From NCBI GenBank assembly GCA_035712145.1, contig DASTBI010000031.1, forward strand, positions 1 to 44,402: a stretch of 44,402 nucleotides of DNA, written 5' to 3'. The translations under genes were made by a program, and so were the position numbers. Position 1 is the first letter of the stretch; every line of letters begins with the position of its first letter. Source of the DNA: Candidatus Eisenbacteria bacterium (GTDB lineage Bacteria > Eisenbacteria > RBG-16-71-46). Below, in pieces: positions 7,365-14,736 of the stretch. Under the pieces are notes generated by a model. It made no database searches. It had not been told where the DNA came from and saw nothing but the letters and a program-made list of their open reading frames with translations.

Positions 7365-8573
7365 GTGGAGAAGCGTGACTTCAAGGCTCCTGGCGAATGG
7401 AGCGCCGAAAGGATTCGGCGACGCGATCTGGATCATGCGAGGGCCTTCCGAGCCCTTGCCCTCGGTGTCCTCCTGATCGGAGCCGCTCCGACTTACGCTT
7501 CGACTCCGCCAGGATCCGGCTCAACCTCGCCAGCCACCCTGTTCGACCGGATGGCCAAGCGGTACCAGAATGCCACGCGCTACTGGATTCGGGCCGGCGT
7601 GACGAAGCAGCATTCGTCGCAGGCCGTCCAGACTTACGTGGTGGCAGCCGCCCCCGGCGGGAAGTATCGCAACGAGAGCCCCGACGCGCTCTGGGTCAGT
7701 GACGGCCAAACCCTCCACGAGAGCGTGCGATCGCTGGGCCAGCACAGCAGCAGCCCCGCACCCGGCGGCACGTTTCCGCTCGAGCCGATGCTGATGAATC
7801 TCGGGTTCCTCAGCCTGGCGGAGATCCTGGAGGCCGAGTCGCCGCGCTTCCTGCGGCGTCAAACTGTCGTCGCGGATGGCAGGCGTCGCGATGCCGTCGT
7901 CATGGAAACGACCAGCTCGCTCGGCTGGAAGATCACGTTCTGGATCGATGCCGAGCGAGCGCTCATCCTGCGCGACGAGACGCGCATGGATTTCACCGGA
8001 GCGTCCGGGGCCTTGCTTCCTCCTGGCCTCCGAACTGCGACCATGGTGGTGACGGACTACGTCACCCTAGCGTTCGACGGGCCGGTGCCGGACAGCGTCT
8101 TCGCGCCCTCGGCGCTGGCCGGACGGCGGGTTACGAGCCTCGACTACACGGCGCCCAGGCGCACCCTCGAGGGAACGTCTGCCCCGGATTTCACGCTGCC
8201 TGATCTCACCGGGATCCGGTGGACGCTCTCCGCTCGAAGCGGTCGCGTGGTGGTCCTGTACTTCCGGACGCTCGATGCGGTTGCGTTCCAGCCCGGCGAC
8301 GATCTGCAGCTTCTCCGGAGTGTGGCAGGTTTCGGCGTCGAGCCGGTAGTGATCGCGGTGATTATGAGTCCGGACATCATCCGCGACGGCATGCGTCGAT
8401 CCGGCCTCACCTGTCCGGCCCTCTTGGACGAATCGGGTACGGTCGCGGCCACATACCACGCCCTGCCCGGGATGTTCGTCGTCATCGGACGCGACGGTCG
8501 CGTGACCAAGTGCCTGGTGTCACCCAGCCACGAGCAGCTCTCGGCGGCACTCCGCGACGCCACCATGCGCTAG
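7365..8573 (+). CDS. Secreted LolA-like/DUF2092-type plus redoxin (TlpA-like) fusion, Cys-less active site
   Basis: A 402-residue exported protein. I chose GTG 7365 because GGGAGG lies 8 nt upstream; the frame is open back to GTG 7272. Hydrophobic segment AFRALALGVLLIGAA ends near TYA, a likely signal-peptidase site. Residues about 55-270 look like the periplasmic LolA/DUF2092-type fold (ATLFDRMAKRYQNATRYW; later FWIDAERALILRDE). The C-terminal 290-400 is an AhpC/TlpA-like redoxin (APDFTLPDLTG, VVVLYFRTL, CPALLDESGTVAATY, GMFVVIGRDGRV). Where TlpA proteins have WCxPC this one has RTLDAVAFQPGDD with no cysteine, so conventional thiol chemistry is unlikely. It lies 114 nt after the putative selenoprotein; a partnership is inferred only from proximity. 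Confidence 0.82.
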   Translation: MEKRDFKAPGEWSAERIRRRDLDHARAFRALALGVLLIGAAPTYASTPPGSGSTSPATLFDRMAKRYQNATRYWIRAGVTKQHSSQAVQTYVVAAAPGGKYRNESPDALWVSDGQTLHESVRSLGQHSSSPAPGGTFPLEPMLMNLGFLSLAEILEAESPRFLRRQTVVADGRRRDAVVMETTSSLGWKITFWIDAERALILRDETRMDFTGASGALLPPGLRTATMVVTDYVTLAFDGPVPDSVFAPSALAGRRVTSLDYTAPRRTLEGTSAPDFTLPDLTGIRWTLSARSGRVVVLYFRTLDAVAFQPGDDLQLLRSVAGFGVEPVVIAVIMSPDIIRDGMRRSGLTCPALLDESGTVAATYHALPGMFVVIGRDGRVTKCLVSPSHEQLSAALRDATMR

Positions 8574-8886
8574 GAACGGGTGTCAGTGCGGTGTCATGAC
8601 GGCGATGCGTCGGATCTGCCTGCTTCGTGTCGCGTGAAGCGATTACGAAGCGCTCCATGTCGAGCGCAGCGAGATTGAGGAGGCGGGCGAGTACGACCTT
8701 GAAGGCCGTTCATCCGCCTGGTCATGCCATCCGCACCATAGGGGCTAATTGCGGTCCGAAGCAGCGGTCTGAGCAGATACGCGGTGAGTCCGTGGATGCA
8801 CGCACGGATTTGTTCGCGCTCGGGCAACTCGCCGCGGCGCGAACGGACGACGCGACTCGAGTGGTTGGGTCTTCACGCCAATCGGT
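8574..8886. other. Gene-poor interval left of the aromatic-degradation island
   Basis: No convincing complete gene on either strand. Codon use is less GC-biased than the flanks and contains frequent short frame interruptions. The only recognisable coding trace is a kinase-like fragment at 8771-8824. It may be a decayed gene or the scar of an insertion. Confidence 0.5.
8771..8824 (+). pseudogene. Relic of a PknB-type Ser/Thr protein kinase gene
   Basis: The frame reads EQIRGESVDARTDLFALG. This differs at only two of eighteen residues from the post-activation-loop segment of the intact kinase at 18629-20920 (EQIRGEAVDARSDLFALG), while the DNA matches at 40 of 54 positions. Neither the upstream catalytic loop nor the downstream helix can be found in any frame nearby, so only a fragment survives. 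Its wobble positions are richer in A/T than in the intact gene. Confidence 0.55.
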
Positions 8887-9669
8887 TCACGACAAGCCCG
8901 CCCGTTCTGGAGCGGTTCCGCTCCACCGCGGCGCGCGCTTCTGTAGGAACGCCTCGAGTCCTTCGACCGCGTCCGGTGTGCGCATGAGGCGCTCGACATA
9001 GAACCGCTCGGCGGCGCGGATGTCCTCTGCGGTCCACCCTCGCGAGCGACGCATCAGTTCCTTGGTGAGGCGGAGCGACGCGGGGCTCAGCGCGAGCAAC
9101 TCGCCCAGCGTCTCCTCGGCGGCGGCCGCCAGGCCCGACTCCTCGACGACCCGGTTCACCAGACCGATTCGCGCTGCCTCGGCCGCCCCCACGATACGCC
9201 CGGTGAACAGCAGCTCGCTCGCGAGGTGGGAGGCGATCACCCGCGGCAGCGCCACGGCGGCCAGTGGGGGGAACACGCCGAGCTTGATCTCCGGCTGTCC
9301 GAAGCTCGCGCGCTCGGACGCGAGCACCAGGTCGCAGGCCAGCGTGAGCTCGCAGCCGCCGCCCAGTGCCGCGCCCTGCACGATCGCGACCGTCGGCTGG
9401 GGCGATTCGAGCAGAGCGAGGCAGGCGTGGTGGAATGCCCGCAGCATGTCGGCCCCTCGGTCGGGAAGGTGGTCCCGCACGTCCACGCCGGCGCAGAACG
9501 CCCGGCCCCGGCCCGTCACGGCGATCACCGCGACCTCGTCCCGCGCCGCGACGCCCTCGATCGCGAGGGCGAGCTCCGTGGCGCTTCCCAGGTCGATCAC
9601 GTTCAGCGGGGGGCGGTCCAACTCCACCCGGGCCAGGCCTCGTTCGACGGTCACGTGGACGCTCGGCAT
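8887..9669 (-). CDS. dch: Cyclohexa-1,5-diene-1-carbonyl-CoA hydratase (enoyl-CoA hydratase family)
   Basis: A 260-residue crotonase-fold enzyme. ATG 9669 is preferred over the longer frame because GAGGAG lies about 8 nt upstream and the length then matches characterised dienoyl-CoA hydratases (about 258 residues). Visible crotonase features: CAGVDVRDHL, the oxyanion-hole segment ALGGGCELTLACDLVLASERA, and FGQPEIKLGVFPP, the last being characteristic of the Dch/BadK/BzdW group. It would hydrate cyclohexa-1,5-diene-1-carbonyl-CoA, the benzoyl-CoA reductase product, to 6-hydroxycyclohex-1-ene-1-carbonyl-CoA. It is transcribed divergently from the TetR gene and the rest of the cluster. Specific substrate is inferred from context. 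Confidence 0.85.
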   Translation of the reverse strand: MPSVHVTVERGLARVELDRPPLNVIDLGSATELALAIEGVAARDEVAVIAVTGRGRAFCAGVDVRDHLPDRGADMLRAFHHACLALLESPQPTVAIVQGAALGGGCELTLACDLVLASERASFGQPEIKLGVFPPLAAVALPRVIASHLASELLFTGRIVGAAEAARIGLVNRVVEESGLAAAAEETLGELLALSPASLRLTKELMRRSRGWTAEDIRAAERFYVERLMRTPDAVEGLEAFLQKRAPRWSGTAPERAGLS

Positions 9670-9782
9670 GGCGACGCTCTCCTCGTCCCCGGGTGGTTGG
9701 TCTAGCGCGGCCGGCCGATCGCGCGGGCCTCCGAGTGGCCGGGGTCTGCCTCCCGGATCGGGCGAATCCGTCAGATCCAGTC

Positions 9783-9817
9783 TTGACATAATTCGACTTC
9801 GAGTTCAAATTTATAAT
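9783..9817 (+). promoter_or_regulatory. Divergent control region: candidate promoter and TetR operator
   Basis: An AT-rich island in GC-rich DNA between the divergent hydratase and regulator genes. It holds TTGACA (9783-9788), a perfect TATAAT (9812-9817), and between them an imperfect 20-bp palindrome at 9791-9810 of form ATTyGAnnTCGAnnTCrAAT (14 of 20 positions symmetric). The 23-nt gap between the two hexamers is too long for a standard sigma-70 promoter, so TTGACA may not be the partner of TATAAT. The palindrome is a good candidate operator for the adjacent TetR protein. Confidence 0.5.
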
Positions 9818-9856
9818 GCGGGTTCTAGAAACGTGGACAGGCGGGGGGAGGAGCCC

Positions 9857-10522
9857 ATGGACCAGGAATCGATTGCCGAGACCGGCTCACCCCGCATTCT
9901 CGAGAAGCGCCGACGGCGGCGGGCGGAGATTCTCCATGCGGCCCTGCGAGCCTTCCGGAACAAGGGCTACCACGCCACCACGCTCGACGACATCGCCCTG
10001 CACGTGGGCGTGAGGAAGACCGCCCTCTACCACTACTTTCCCGACAAGCAGGCCATCCTCCACGAGTGTCATCGCGAGGCGAGCGCGGAGCTCTCGCGCA
10101 TCCTGCGCGAGGCCCGGGCATTTGAGACCGCTCGCGACCAGCTCACTCACGTCATCCGCGAGCACGTTCGGGTGATGACCGAGACACTCGAAGGCTCGCC
10201 GCTGGCGTTCGAGGTCACGGCGTTCTCGCCCGACCTCCAGCGGGAGCTGATGGCCGCCCGCGACGCCTACGAGCGAGGCATGCGCCGCATCATCGAACGC
10301 GGCATCCGCCAGCGCGAGTTTCGCAAGGTGGATTCCAAGGTTGCGGTGTTCGTGATCCTCGGCGCCATCAACTGGATCGCCCGATGGTACCGGCCCGAGG
10401 GCGCGCTGCACGCGCCCGAACTGGGGGAGCAGTACGCGGAGCACCTCCTGCAGGGGATGGCCAAACACGACGGGGCCGGATCGGCGCCGGGCCGCCGCGC
10501 CCGCCGGGGGAGGACGACATGA
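9857..10522 (+). CDS. TetR/AcrR family transcriptional regulator
   Basis: A 221-residue TetR-family repressor. The N-terminal helix-turn-helix is clear: RRAEILHAALRAFRNKGY, TTLDDIALHVGVRKTALYHYF, then PDKQAIL (residues about 20-68). The C-terminal ligand-binding half is helical with a TetR_C-like INWIARWYRPEG segment. ATG 9857 follows a very strong GGGGGGAGGAG site; the frame is open further upstream but that part is antisense to the hydratase. Its stop overlaps the ATG of the dehydrogenase gene (ATGA), so it is the first gene of the island operon and is probably autoregulated through the palindrome at 9791-9810. A CoA-thioester or aromatic effector is likely by context. Confidence 0.9.
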   Translation: MDQESIAETGSPRILEKRRRRRAEILHAALRAFRNKGYHATTLDDIALHVGVRKTALYHYFPDKQAILHECHREASAELSRILREARAFETARDQLTHVIREHVRVMTETLEGSPLAFEVTAFSPDLQRELMAARDAYERGMRRIIERGIRQREFRKVDSKVAVFVILGAINWIARWYRPEGALHAPELGEQYAEHLLQGMAKHDGAGSAPGRRARRGRTT

Positions 10523-11625
10523 AAGCGATTCGACTTCGGGCCGCCGGCGAACCCTTCGAGGTCGCCGAGGTGGCGGTGCGCGAGCCGGGGCCGAACGAGG
10601 CCCTGGTCCAGGTGGCGGGATGCGGTGTCTGCCATACCGACATCGGCTTCTGGAAGGACGGCGTGCCGACCCGCCACGGGCTTCCCATCACCTTGGGCCA
10701 CGAGATCAGCGGCGTCGTGACCGCCGCCGGTCCCGCTCACAGGGACCTGATCGGCCGCGAGGTCATCGTGCCGGCGGTCATGCCGTGCGGGGACTGCGAG
10801 CTCTGCCGCGCGGGCCGTGGGAACGCCTGCCGCCGCCAGACGATGCCCGGGAACGACACCGACGGCGGATTCGCCGAGTTCGTCACGGTGCCGGCGAACG
10901 GCCTGTGCGTCGTGAAAGAACGGGAAGGCTACGAACTCGCCGAGCTGTCGGTCATCGCCGACGCGGTCTCCACACCCTACCAGGCGGTGGTGCGGAGCGG
11001 TCTCGTCCCGGGAGATCTGGCGATCGTGGTCGGCGCCGGGGGCGTCGGCACGTACGCCATCCAGATTGCCGCGGCGCTCGGTGCCCACGTGGTCGCCATC
11101 GACGTCGACGCAGCGCGCTTGTCGGCGGTCACCGGCCACGGCGCCAGCCTCACGATCGACTCGACCGTCACCGACTTCAAGGCGCTCCGGAAACAGATCC
11201 AGTCGCAGGCGCTGGCCTGGGGCTGCCCCGCCCACAGCTGGAAGATCTTCGAGTGCTCCGGCCATCCCGACGGGCAGCAGACCGCCTGGGGATGCCTGAC
11301 CCACGCCGCCACGCTGGTGGTCATCGGCTTCACTCTCGCGAAGACCGAGTTGCGCCTCAGCAACCTGATGGCGTTCGACGCCACGGCCCAGGGCACCTGG
11401 GGCTGCCTGCCGGAGCTGTATCCCGCCGCGCTCGAGCTCGTGACCGCGGGCCGAATCACGCTCAAGCCGTTCATCGAGCGCCGGCCGATGAGCCGGGGCG
11501 CCGAGATCCTGCAGCAGGTCGCCGACCACGCGTTGATGCGCCGAGCCATCCTCGAGCCCGATTGGACCCCGCGGCGCGAGCACACCGAGAGCCGCGATCA
11601 GGAACGGAGGATCGTCCCATGCTGA
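10519..11625 (+). CDS. had: 6-hydroxycyclohex-1-ene-1-carbonyl-CoA dehydrogenase
   Basis: A 368-residue zinc-dependent MDR alcohol dehydrogenase, the same length as Thauera Had. Catalytic zinc site GCGVCHTDIGFW near residues 35-46 and GHEISGVV. The structural-zinc cluster CGDCELCRAG then RGNAC gives the C-x2-C-x2-C-x7-C pattern. The Rossmann loop is VVGAGGVGTYAIQ. It would oxidise 6-hydroxycyclohex-1-ene-1-carbonyl-CoA with NAD to the 6-oxo compound. Assignment over other MDR dehydrogenases rests on length, the following Oah gene and the benzoyl-CoA reductase genes. It overlaps the TetR gene by 4 nt (ATGA) and the next gene by 7 nt, so translation is coupled. Confidence 0.88.
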   Translation: MKAIRLRAAGEPFEVAEVAVREPGPNEALVQVAGCGVCHTDIGFWKDGVPTRHGLPITLGHEISGVVTAAGPAHRDLIGREVIVPAVMPCGDCELCRAGRGNACRRQTMPGNDTDGGFAEFVTVPANGLCVVKEREGYELAELSVIADAVSTPYQAVVRSGLVPGDLAIVVGAGGVGTYAIQIAAALGAHVVAIDVDAARLSAVTGHGASLTIDSTVTDFKALRKQIQSQALAWGCPAHSWKIFECSGHPDGQQTAWGCLTHAATLVVIGFTLAKTELRLSNLMAFDATAQGTWGCLPELYPAALELVTAGRITLKPFIERRPMSRGAEILQQVADHALMRRAILEPDWTPRREHTESRDQERRIVPC

Positions 11626-12722
11626 AGAGCCACACCCTGGTGCCCGAGTGGAACTACACCCATATCGGCTACGAGCTGCGGCCGGCGCGCGATCCTTCCG
11701 GTCTGCCGGTGGACGGGCTGTTCAACGCCTGGATCGTCCTCGACAACCCGTCCCAACACAATAGCTACACCACCGAGATGGTGAAGGAAGTGATCCTCGC
11801 GTTCCGGCAGGCCAGCATGGACCGCCGGGTCGTGGCCGTCGTGTTCACGGCGGTGGGCGACAAGGCATTCTGCACCGGAGGCAACACCCGCGAGTACGCG
11901 CAGTACTACGCCGGCAATCCGCAGGAATACAAGCAGTACATGCGGCTGTTCAACGACATGATCGATTCGATCCTGCGCTGCGACAAACCGGTCATCAACC
12001 GCGTGAACGGGATGCGGGTCGCGGGCGGGCAGGAGATCGGCATGGCGTGCGACTTCAGCATCGCGGTGGACACGTCGGTGTTCGGCCAGGCCGGCCCACG
12101 GCACGGCTCCGCGCCGGACGGAGGCTCCACCGACTTCCTGCCGCTCTACGTCGGCTTCTCCGCGGCCATGGAGAGCGGGGTGTTGTGCGAACTCTGGAGC
12201 GCGCATCGTGCGCAATACTTGGGGCTGCTGAACCAGGTCGTTCCCGCGCTGCGGCTCGACGGCTCGTGGATCGCGAACCCGCTCGTGATCACCGACCGCA
12301 TGCTGGACACCGAGGGGCGTCTGGTGTTCGGCACGTTCAAGACCGGAGCGGAGCTCGAGGCCGCACGGCAGACGTTGGCCCGCGCCACGCCGGACCTCAC
12401 CCGCCTGGACGAGGCCGTCGACCAGCTGTGCACGCGGCTGCTGATGCTGATGCCCGAGTGCGTGTCGAAGACCCTCAGCAGCCTGCGCAAGCACAAGCAG
12501 TGGCACTGGGACAACACCAGCGTCACCAATCGTGAGTGGCTCGCGCTCAACATGATGACCGAGGGCCGGGCCGGGTTCCGCGCCTTCGACGAAGGACCGA
12601 AGTCGAATCGCGAGGTCGACTTCATCAAGCTTCGCCAGCTCCTGGCGCAGGGTCATCCCTGGGACGAGGCGCTGATCCACGCGGTCTCGCCCCAGTTCCA
12701 GAGCGTCGCGGCCCGGCCGTGA
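11619..12722 (+). CDS. oah: 6-oxocyclohex-1-ene-1-carbonyl-CoA hydrolase
   Basis: A 367-residue crotonase-superfamily ring hydrolase of the Oah/BamA type (known members about 375 residues). Distinctive features are WIVLDNPSQHNSYTTEMVKE, CTGGNTREYAQYYAGNP, the oxyanion segment RVAGGQEIGMACDFSIA, FGQAGPRHGSAPDGGSTDFLP, and the C-terminal EGRAGFRAFDEG. It would add two water molecules to the 6-oxo-enoyl-CoA and open the ring to 3-hydroxypimeloyl-CoA. This enzyme is a diagnostic marker of anaerobic benzoyl-CoA degradation, and it makes the reading of the neighbouring reductase genes much firmer. GGAACGGAGG is its ribosome site, located inside the end of had. Confidence 0.93.
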   Translation: MLKSHTLVPEWNYTHIGYELRPARDPSGLPVDGLFNAWIVLDNPSQHNSYTTEMVKEVILAFRQASMDRRVVAVVFTAVGDKAFCTGGNTREYAQYYAGNPQEYKQYMRLFNDMIDSILRCDKPVINRVNGMRVAGGQEIGMACDFSIAVDTSVFGQAGPRHGSAPDGGSTDFLPLYVGFSAAMESGVLCELWSAHRAQYLGLLNQVVPALRLDGSWIANPLVITDRMLDTEGRLVFGTFKTGAELEAARQTLARATPDLTRLDEAVDQLCTRLLMLMPECVSKTLSSLRKHKQWHWDNTSVTNREWLALNMMTEGRAGFRAFDEGPKSNREVDFIKLRQLLAQGHPWDEALIHAVSPQFQSVAARP

Positions 12723-12750
12723 GCGCGATCGCAACCGGCAGGAGCGCGCG

Positions 12751-13488
12751 ATGAACCTCGGGCTCGAGGGGCGGGCGGCGCTGGTGACCGGCGGCGGCTC
12801 CGGCATCGGCGCGGCCGTGGCGGCCTCGCTGGCCCGGGAGGGTTGCGACGTCACGATCGTGGACCTCGAGCCGAATGGGCCGATCGCCGCCATCGAATCC
12901 CTGGGTCGGCGCGCGCGCCCCGTCCAGGCCGACGTGCGCAACCATGCGTGCGCCGCCGGCGTCGTGCGGGAGGCGCGCGAGAGCTTCGGCCGGCTCGACC
13001 TGCTGGTGTGCAGCGCCGGCGTCACCGCCGATGCCCCGGTATGGAAGATGACCGAGGCGCAATGGGACGACGTGCTCGCCGTGAACCTCAAGGGGGCATG
13101 GAACTACAACCATGCGGTGGCCGGCTCGTTCCGGGAGCAGCGCGGCGGGCGGATCGTGAACATCGCCTCGATCAACGGTCTGCGCGGGAAGTTCGGGCAG
13201 GCGAATTATGCCGCGTCCAAGGCCGGGATGATCGGAATGAGCAAGTCGCTCGCTCGCGAGCTGGGCAAGTACGACGTGAACGTGAACGTGGTCGCCCCCG
13301 GCCTGGTGGCGACCCCGATGACGCGCGATTTGCCCGCCGAGGTGATCGAAGCCGCCACCAGGGAGTCGGCGATCGGGCGTCTCTGCACGCCCGAGGCGTG
13401 CGCCGCGGTGATCGTGTTCCTGTGCTCCGACCCCGCTCGGCACATCACCGGCGCGGTCGTGCACGTGGACGGGGGCCAGTACATGTAG
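12751..13488 (+). CDS. SDR dehydrogenase, probable 3-hydroxypimeloyl-CoA dehydrogenase (BzdZ-like)
   Basis: A 245-residue classical short-chain dehydrogenase of the FabG/3-hydroxyacyl-CoA type. It has TGGGSGIG at about 10-17, CSAGVTADAPVWKM, IVNIASINGLRG, and catalytic NYAASK with Tyr153 and Lys157. Its place between the ring hydrolase and the reductase genes suggests it oxidises 3-hydroxypimeloyl-CoA to 3-oxopimeloyl-CoA, the next pathway step. Azoarcus bzd clusters also carry a short-chain dehydrogenase (BzdZ). Substrate is inferred from context; a general 3-oxoacyl reductase cannot be excluded. The 28-nt spacer from oah holds GGCAGGAG. Confidence 0.85.
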   Translation: MNLGLEGRAALVTGGGSGIGAAVAASLAREGCDVTIVDLEPNGPIAAIESLGRRARPVQADVRNHACAAGVVREARESFGRLDLLVCSAGVTADAPVWKMTEAQWDDVLAVNLKGAWNYNHAVAGSFREQRGGRIVNIASINGLRGKFGQANYAASKAGMIGMSKSLARELGKYDVNVNVVAPGLVATPMTRDLPAEVIEAATRESAIGRLCTPEACAAVIVFLCSDPARHITGAVVHVDGGQYM

Positions 13489-13541
13489 GGCCGGAAGGCC
13501 GCTCGCCGACCCGAGCGGCGCGGCCGACCCTGGAGGCTCGC

Positions 13542-14723
13542 GTGAACGCAGCGACCATGGACGTCAGAACCTTCCCGGAGTGGGAGGGAAAGCCGATCGA
13601 CGAGCTGCTCTATCACTGCCGCGAGCTGCTCGAGGATCCGGATTTCCCCACGGTGCGCCGCTGGCGCGAGGCGGGCGGCAAGGTGGTCGGCCACTTCCAG
13701 GTGTACTTCCCCGAGGAGATCGCGCACGCGGCCGGCCTGCTGCCGTTCAAGCTGCGCGGCGCGCCGCTGGAGCCCACCCGGGCGGACTCGCATTTCGGCT
13801 CGTACCTGTGCTCGATCGTCAAGAGCACGCTGGAAGTGGCGCTGTCCGCGCACGCAACCGTGGATCTGTTCGTCACCCATCCGATCTGCGACGCAGCGCG
13901 GAACCTGGCCGGCGTCTGGGGCCGCAACTTCGCGTTCCCTTGCCAGATCCTTTACCTCCCACAGAACGCCAACTCCGCGCACGCCGGTACGTACCTGCGA
14001 GCGGAGTATCAGAGGCTCGCGGGGACCATCGAGGACATCGCGGGCCGGCCCGTCCGCGATGCGGAGCTGCGCCGGTCCATCGCCGTCTACAACGAGAACC
14101 GGGCCTTGATGCGGCGTCTCTACGACCTCAAGCGTGAGACTCCGTGGCAGGTGTCGGCCGACGATGCGTACTCCCTGATCGCGATCGGCGGGATGATGCC
14201 ACGCGAGGAGCACAACGCGATCCTCCGCGCCGCCTTGCCGCAGCTCGAATCCAGGCAGGCCCGGCGGCAGGACCGGGTGCGGATCGTGTTCGAGGGCGGT
14301 TTCTGTGAGCAGCCGCCGCTCGATCTGGTCCGGACCATCGGTCGTTCCTGTTACGTCGTGGACGACGATTTCATGATCGGCCTTCGCTGGATCGTCTCCG
14401 ACGTCGAGGCCGGCGCGGACCCACTCAGGGCGCTGGCCCACGCCTACCTCGAGCAGTCGTCGTACAGCCCGGTCCAGCACGACCTGCGTAAGCCCAAGGA
14501 GAAGATGCTGCTCGAGCGCATCGCGCGCGCGCGCGCGCAGGCTGTCATCGTGGCCGCGGCCAAGATGTGCGAGCCGGGGCTCGAGGAGATCGTGGCCCAC
14601 ACTCACGCGCTGGATCAGGCCGGTATCCCGTACTTCGTGAGCGAGTTCGAGGAGAACATGTCGAGCTTCGAGACCCTCGCGGTCCAGCTCGAGACGTTCG
14701 TCGAAAACCTGATGTTCGATTGA
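13542..14723 (+). CDS. bzdN: Benzoyl-CoA reductase subunit, BcrC/BzdN-like
   Basis: A 393-residue subunit of the 2-hydroxyacyl-CoA dehydratase/benzoyl-CoA reductase superfamily. GTG 13542 is chosen because TGGAGG lies 5 nt upstream; ATG 13557 is the alternative. Cysteines expected to bind the [4Fe-4S] cluster are Cys90 (SYLCSIVKS), Cys116 (THPICDAARN) and Cys343 (AAKMCEPGLEE). N-terminal pattern FQVYFPEEIAHAAGLLPFKL is typical of the family. With BzdO it would form the catalytic heterodimer that reduces the aromatic ring of benzoyl-CoA by two electrons. Reductase rather than dehydratase is assigned because Dch, Had and Oah genes adjoin it. An alternating CG run at about 14523-14537 encodes Ala-Arg repeats. 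Confidence 0.88.
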   Translation: MNAATMDVRTFPEWEGKPIDELLYHCRELLEDPDFPTVRRWREAGGKVVGHFQVYFPEEIAHAAGLLPFKLRGAPLEPTRADSHFGSYLCSIVKSTLEVALSAHATVDLFVTHPICDAARNLAGVWGRNFAFPCQILYLPQNANSAHAGTYLRAEYQRLAGTIEDIAGRPVRDAELRRSIAVYNENRALMRRLYDLKRETPWQVSADDAYSLIAIGGMMPREEHNAILRAALPQLESRQARRQDRVRIVFEGGFCEQPPLDLVRTIGRSCYVVDDDFMIGLRWIVSDVEAGADPLRALAHAYLEQSSYSPVQHDLRKPKEKMLLERIARARAQAVIVAAAKMCEPGLEEIVAHTHALDQAGIPYFVSEFEENMSSFETLAVQLETFVENLMFD

Positions 14724-14736
14724 GAGGCGGTGGGGC

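Noticed and set aside
14521-14540. Alternating CG run
   Set aside because: Lies inside bzdN and simply encodes Ala-Arg repeats in frame.
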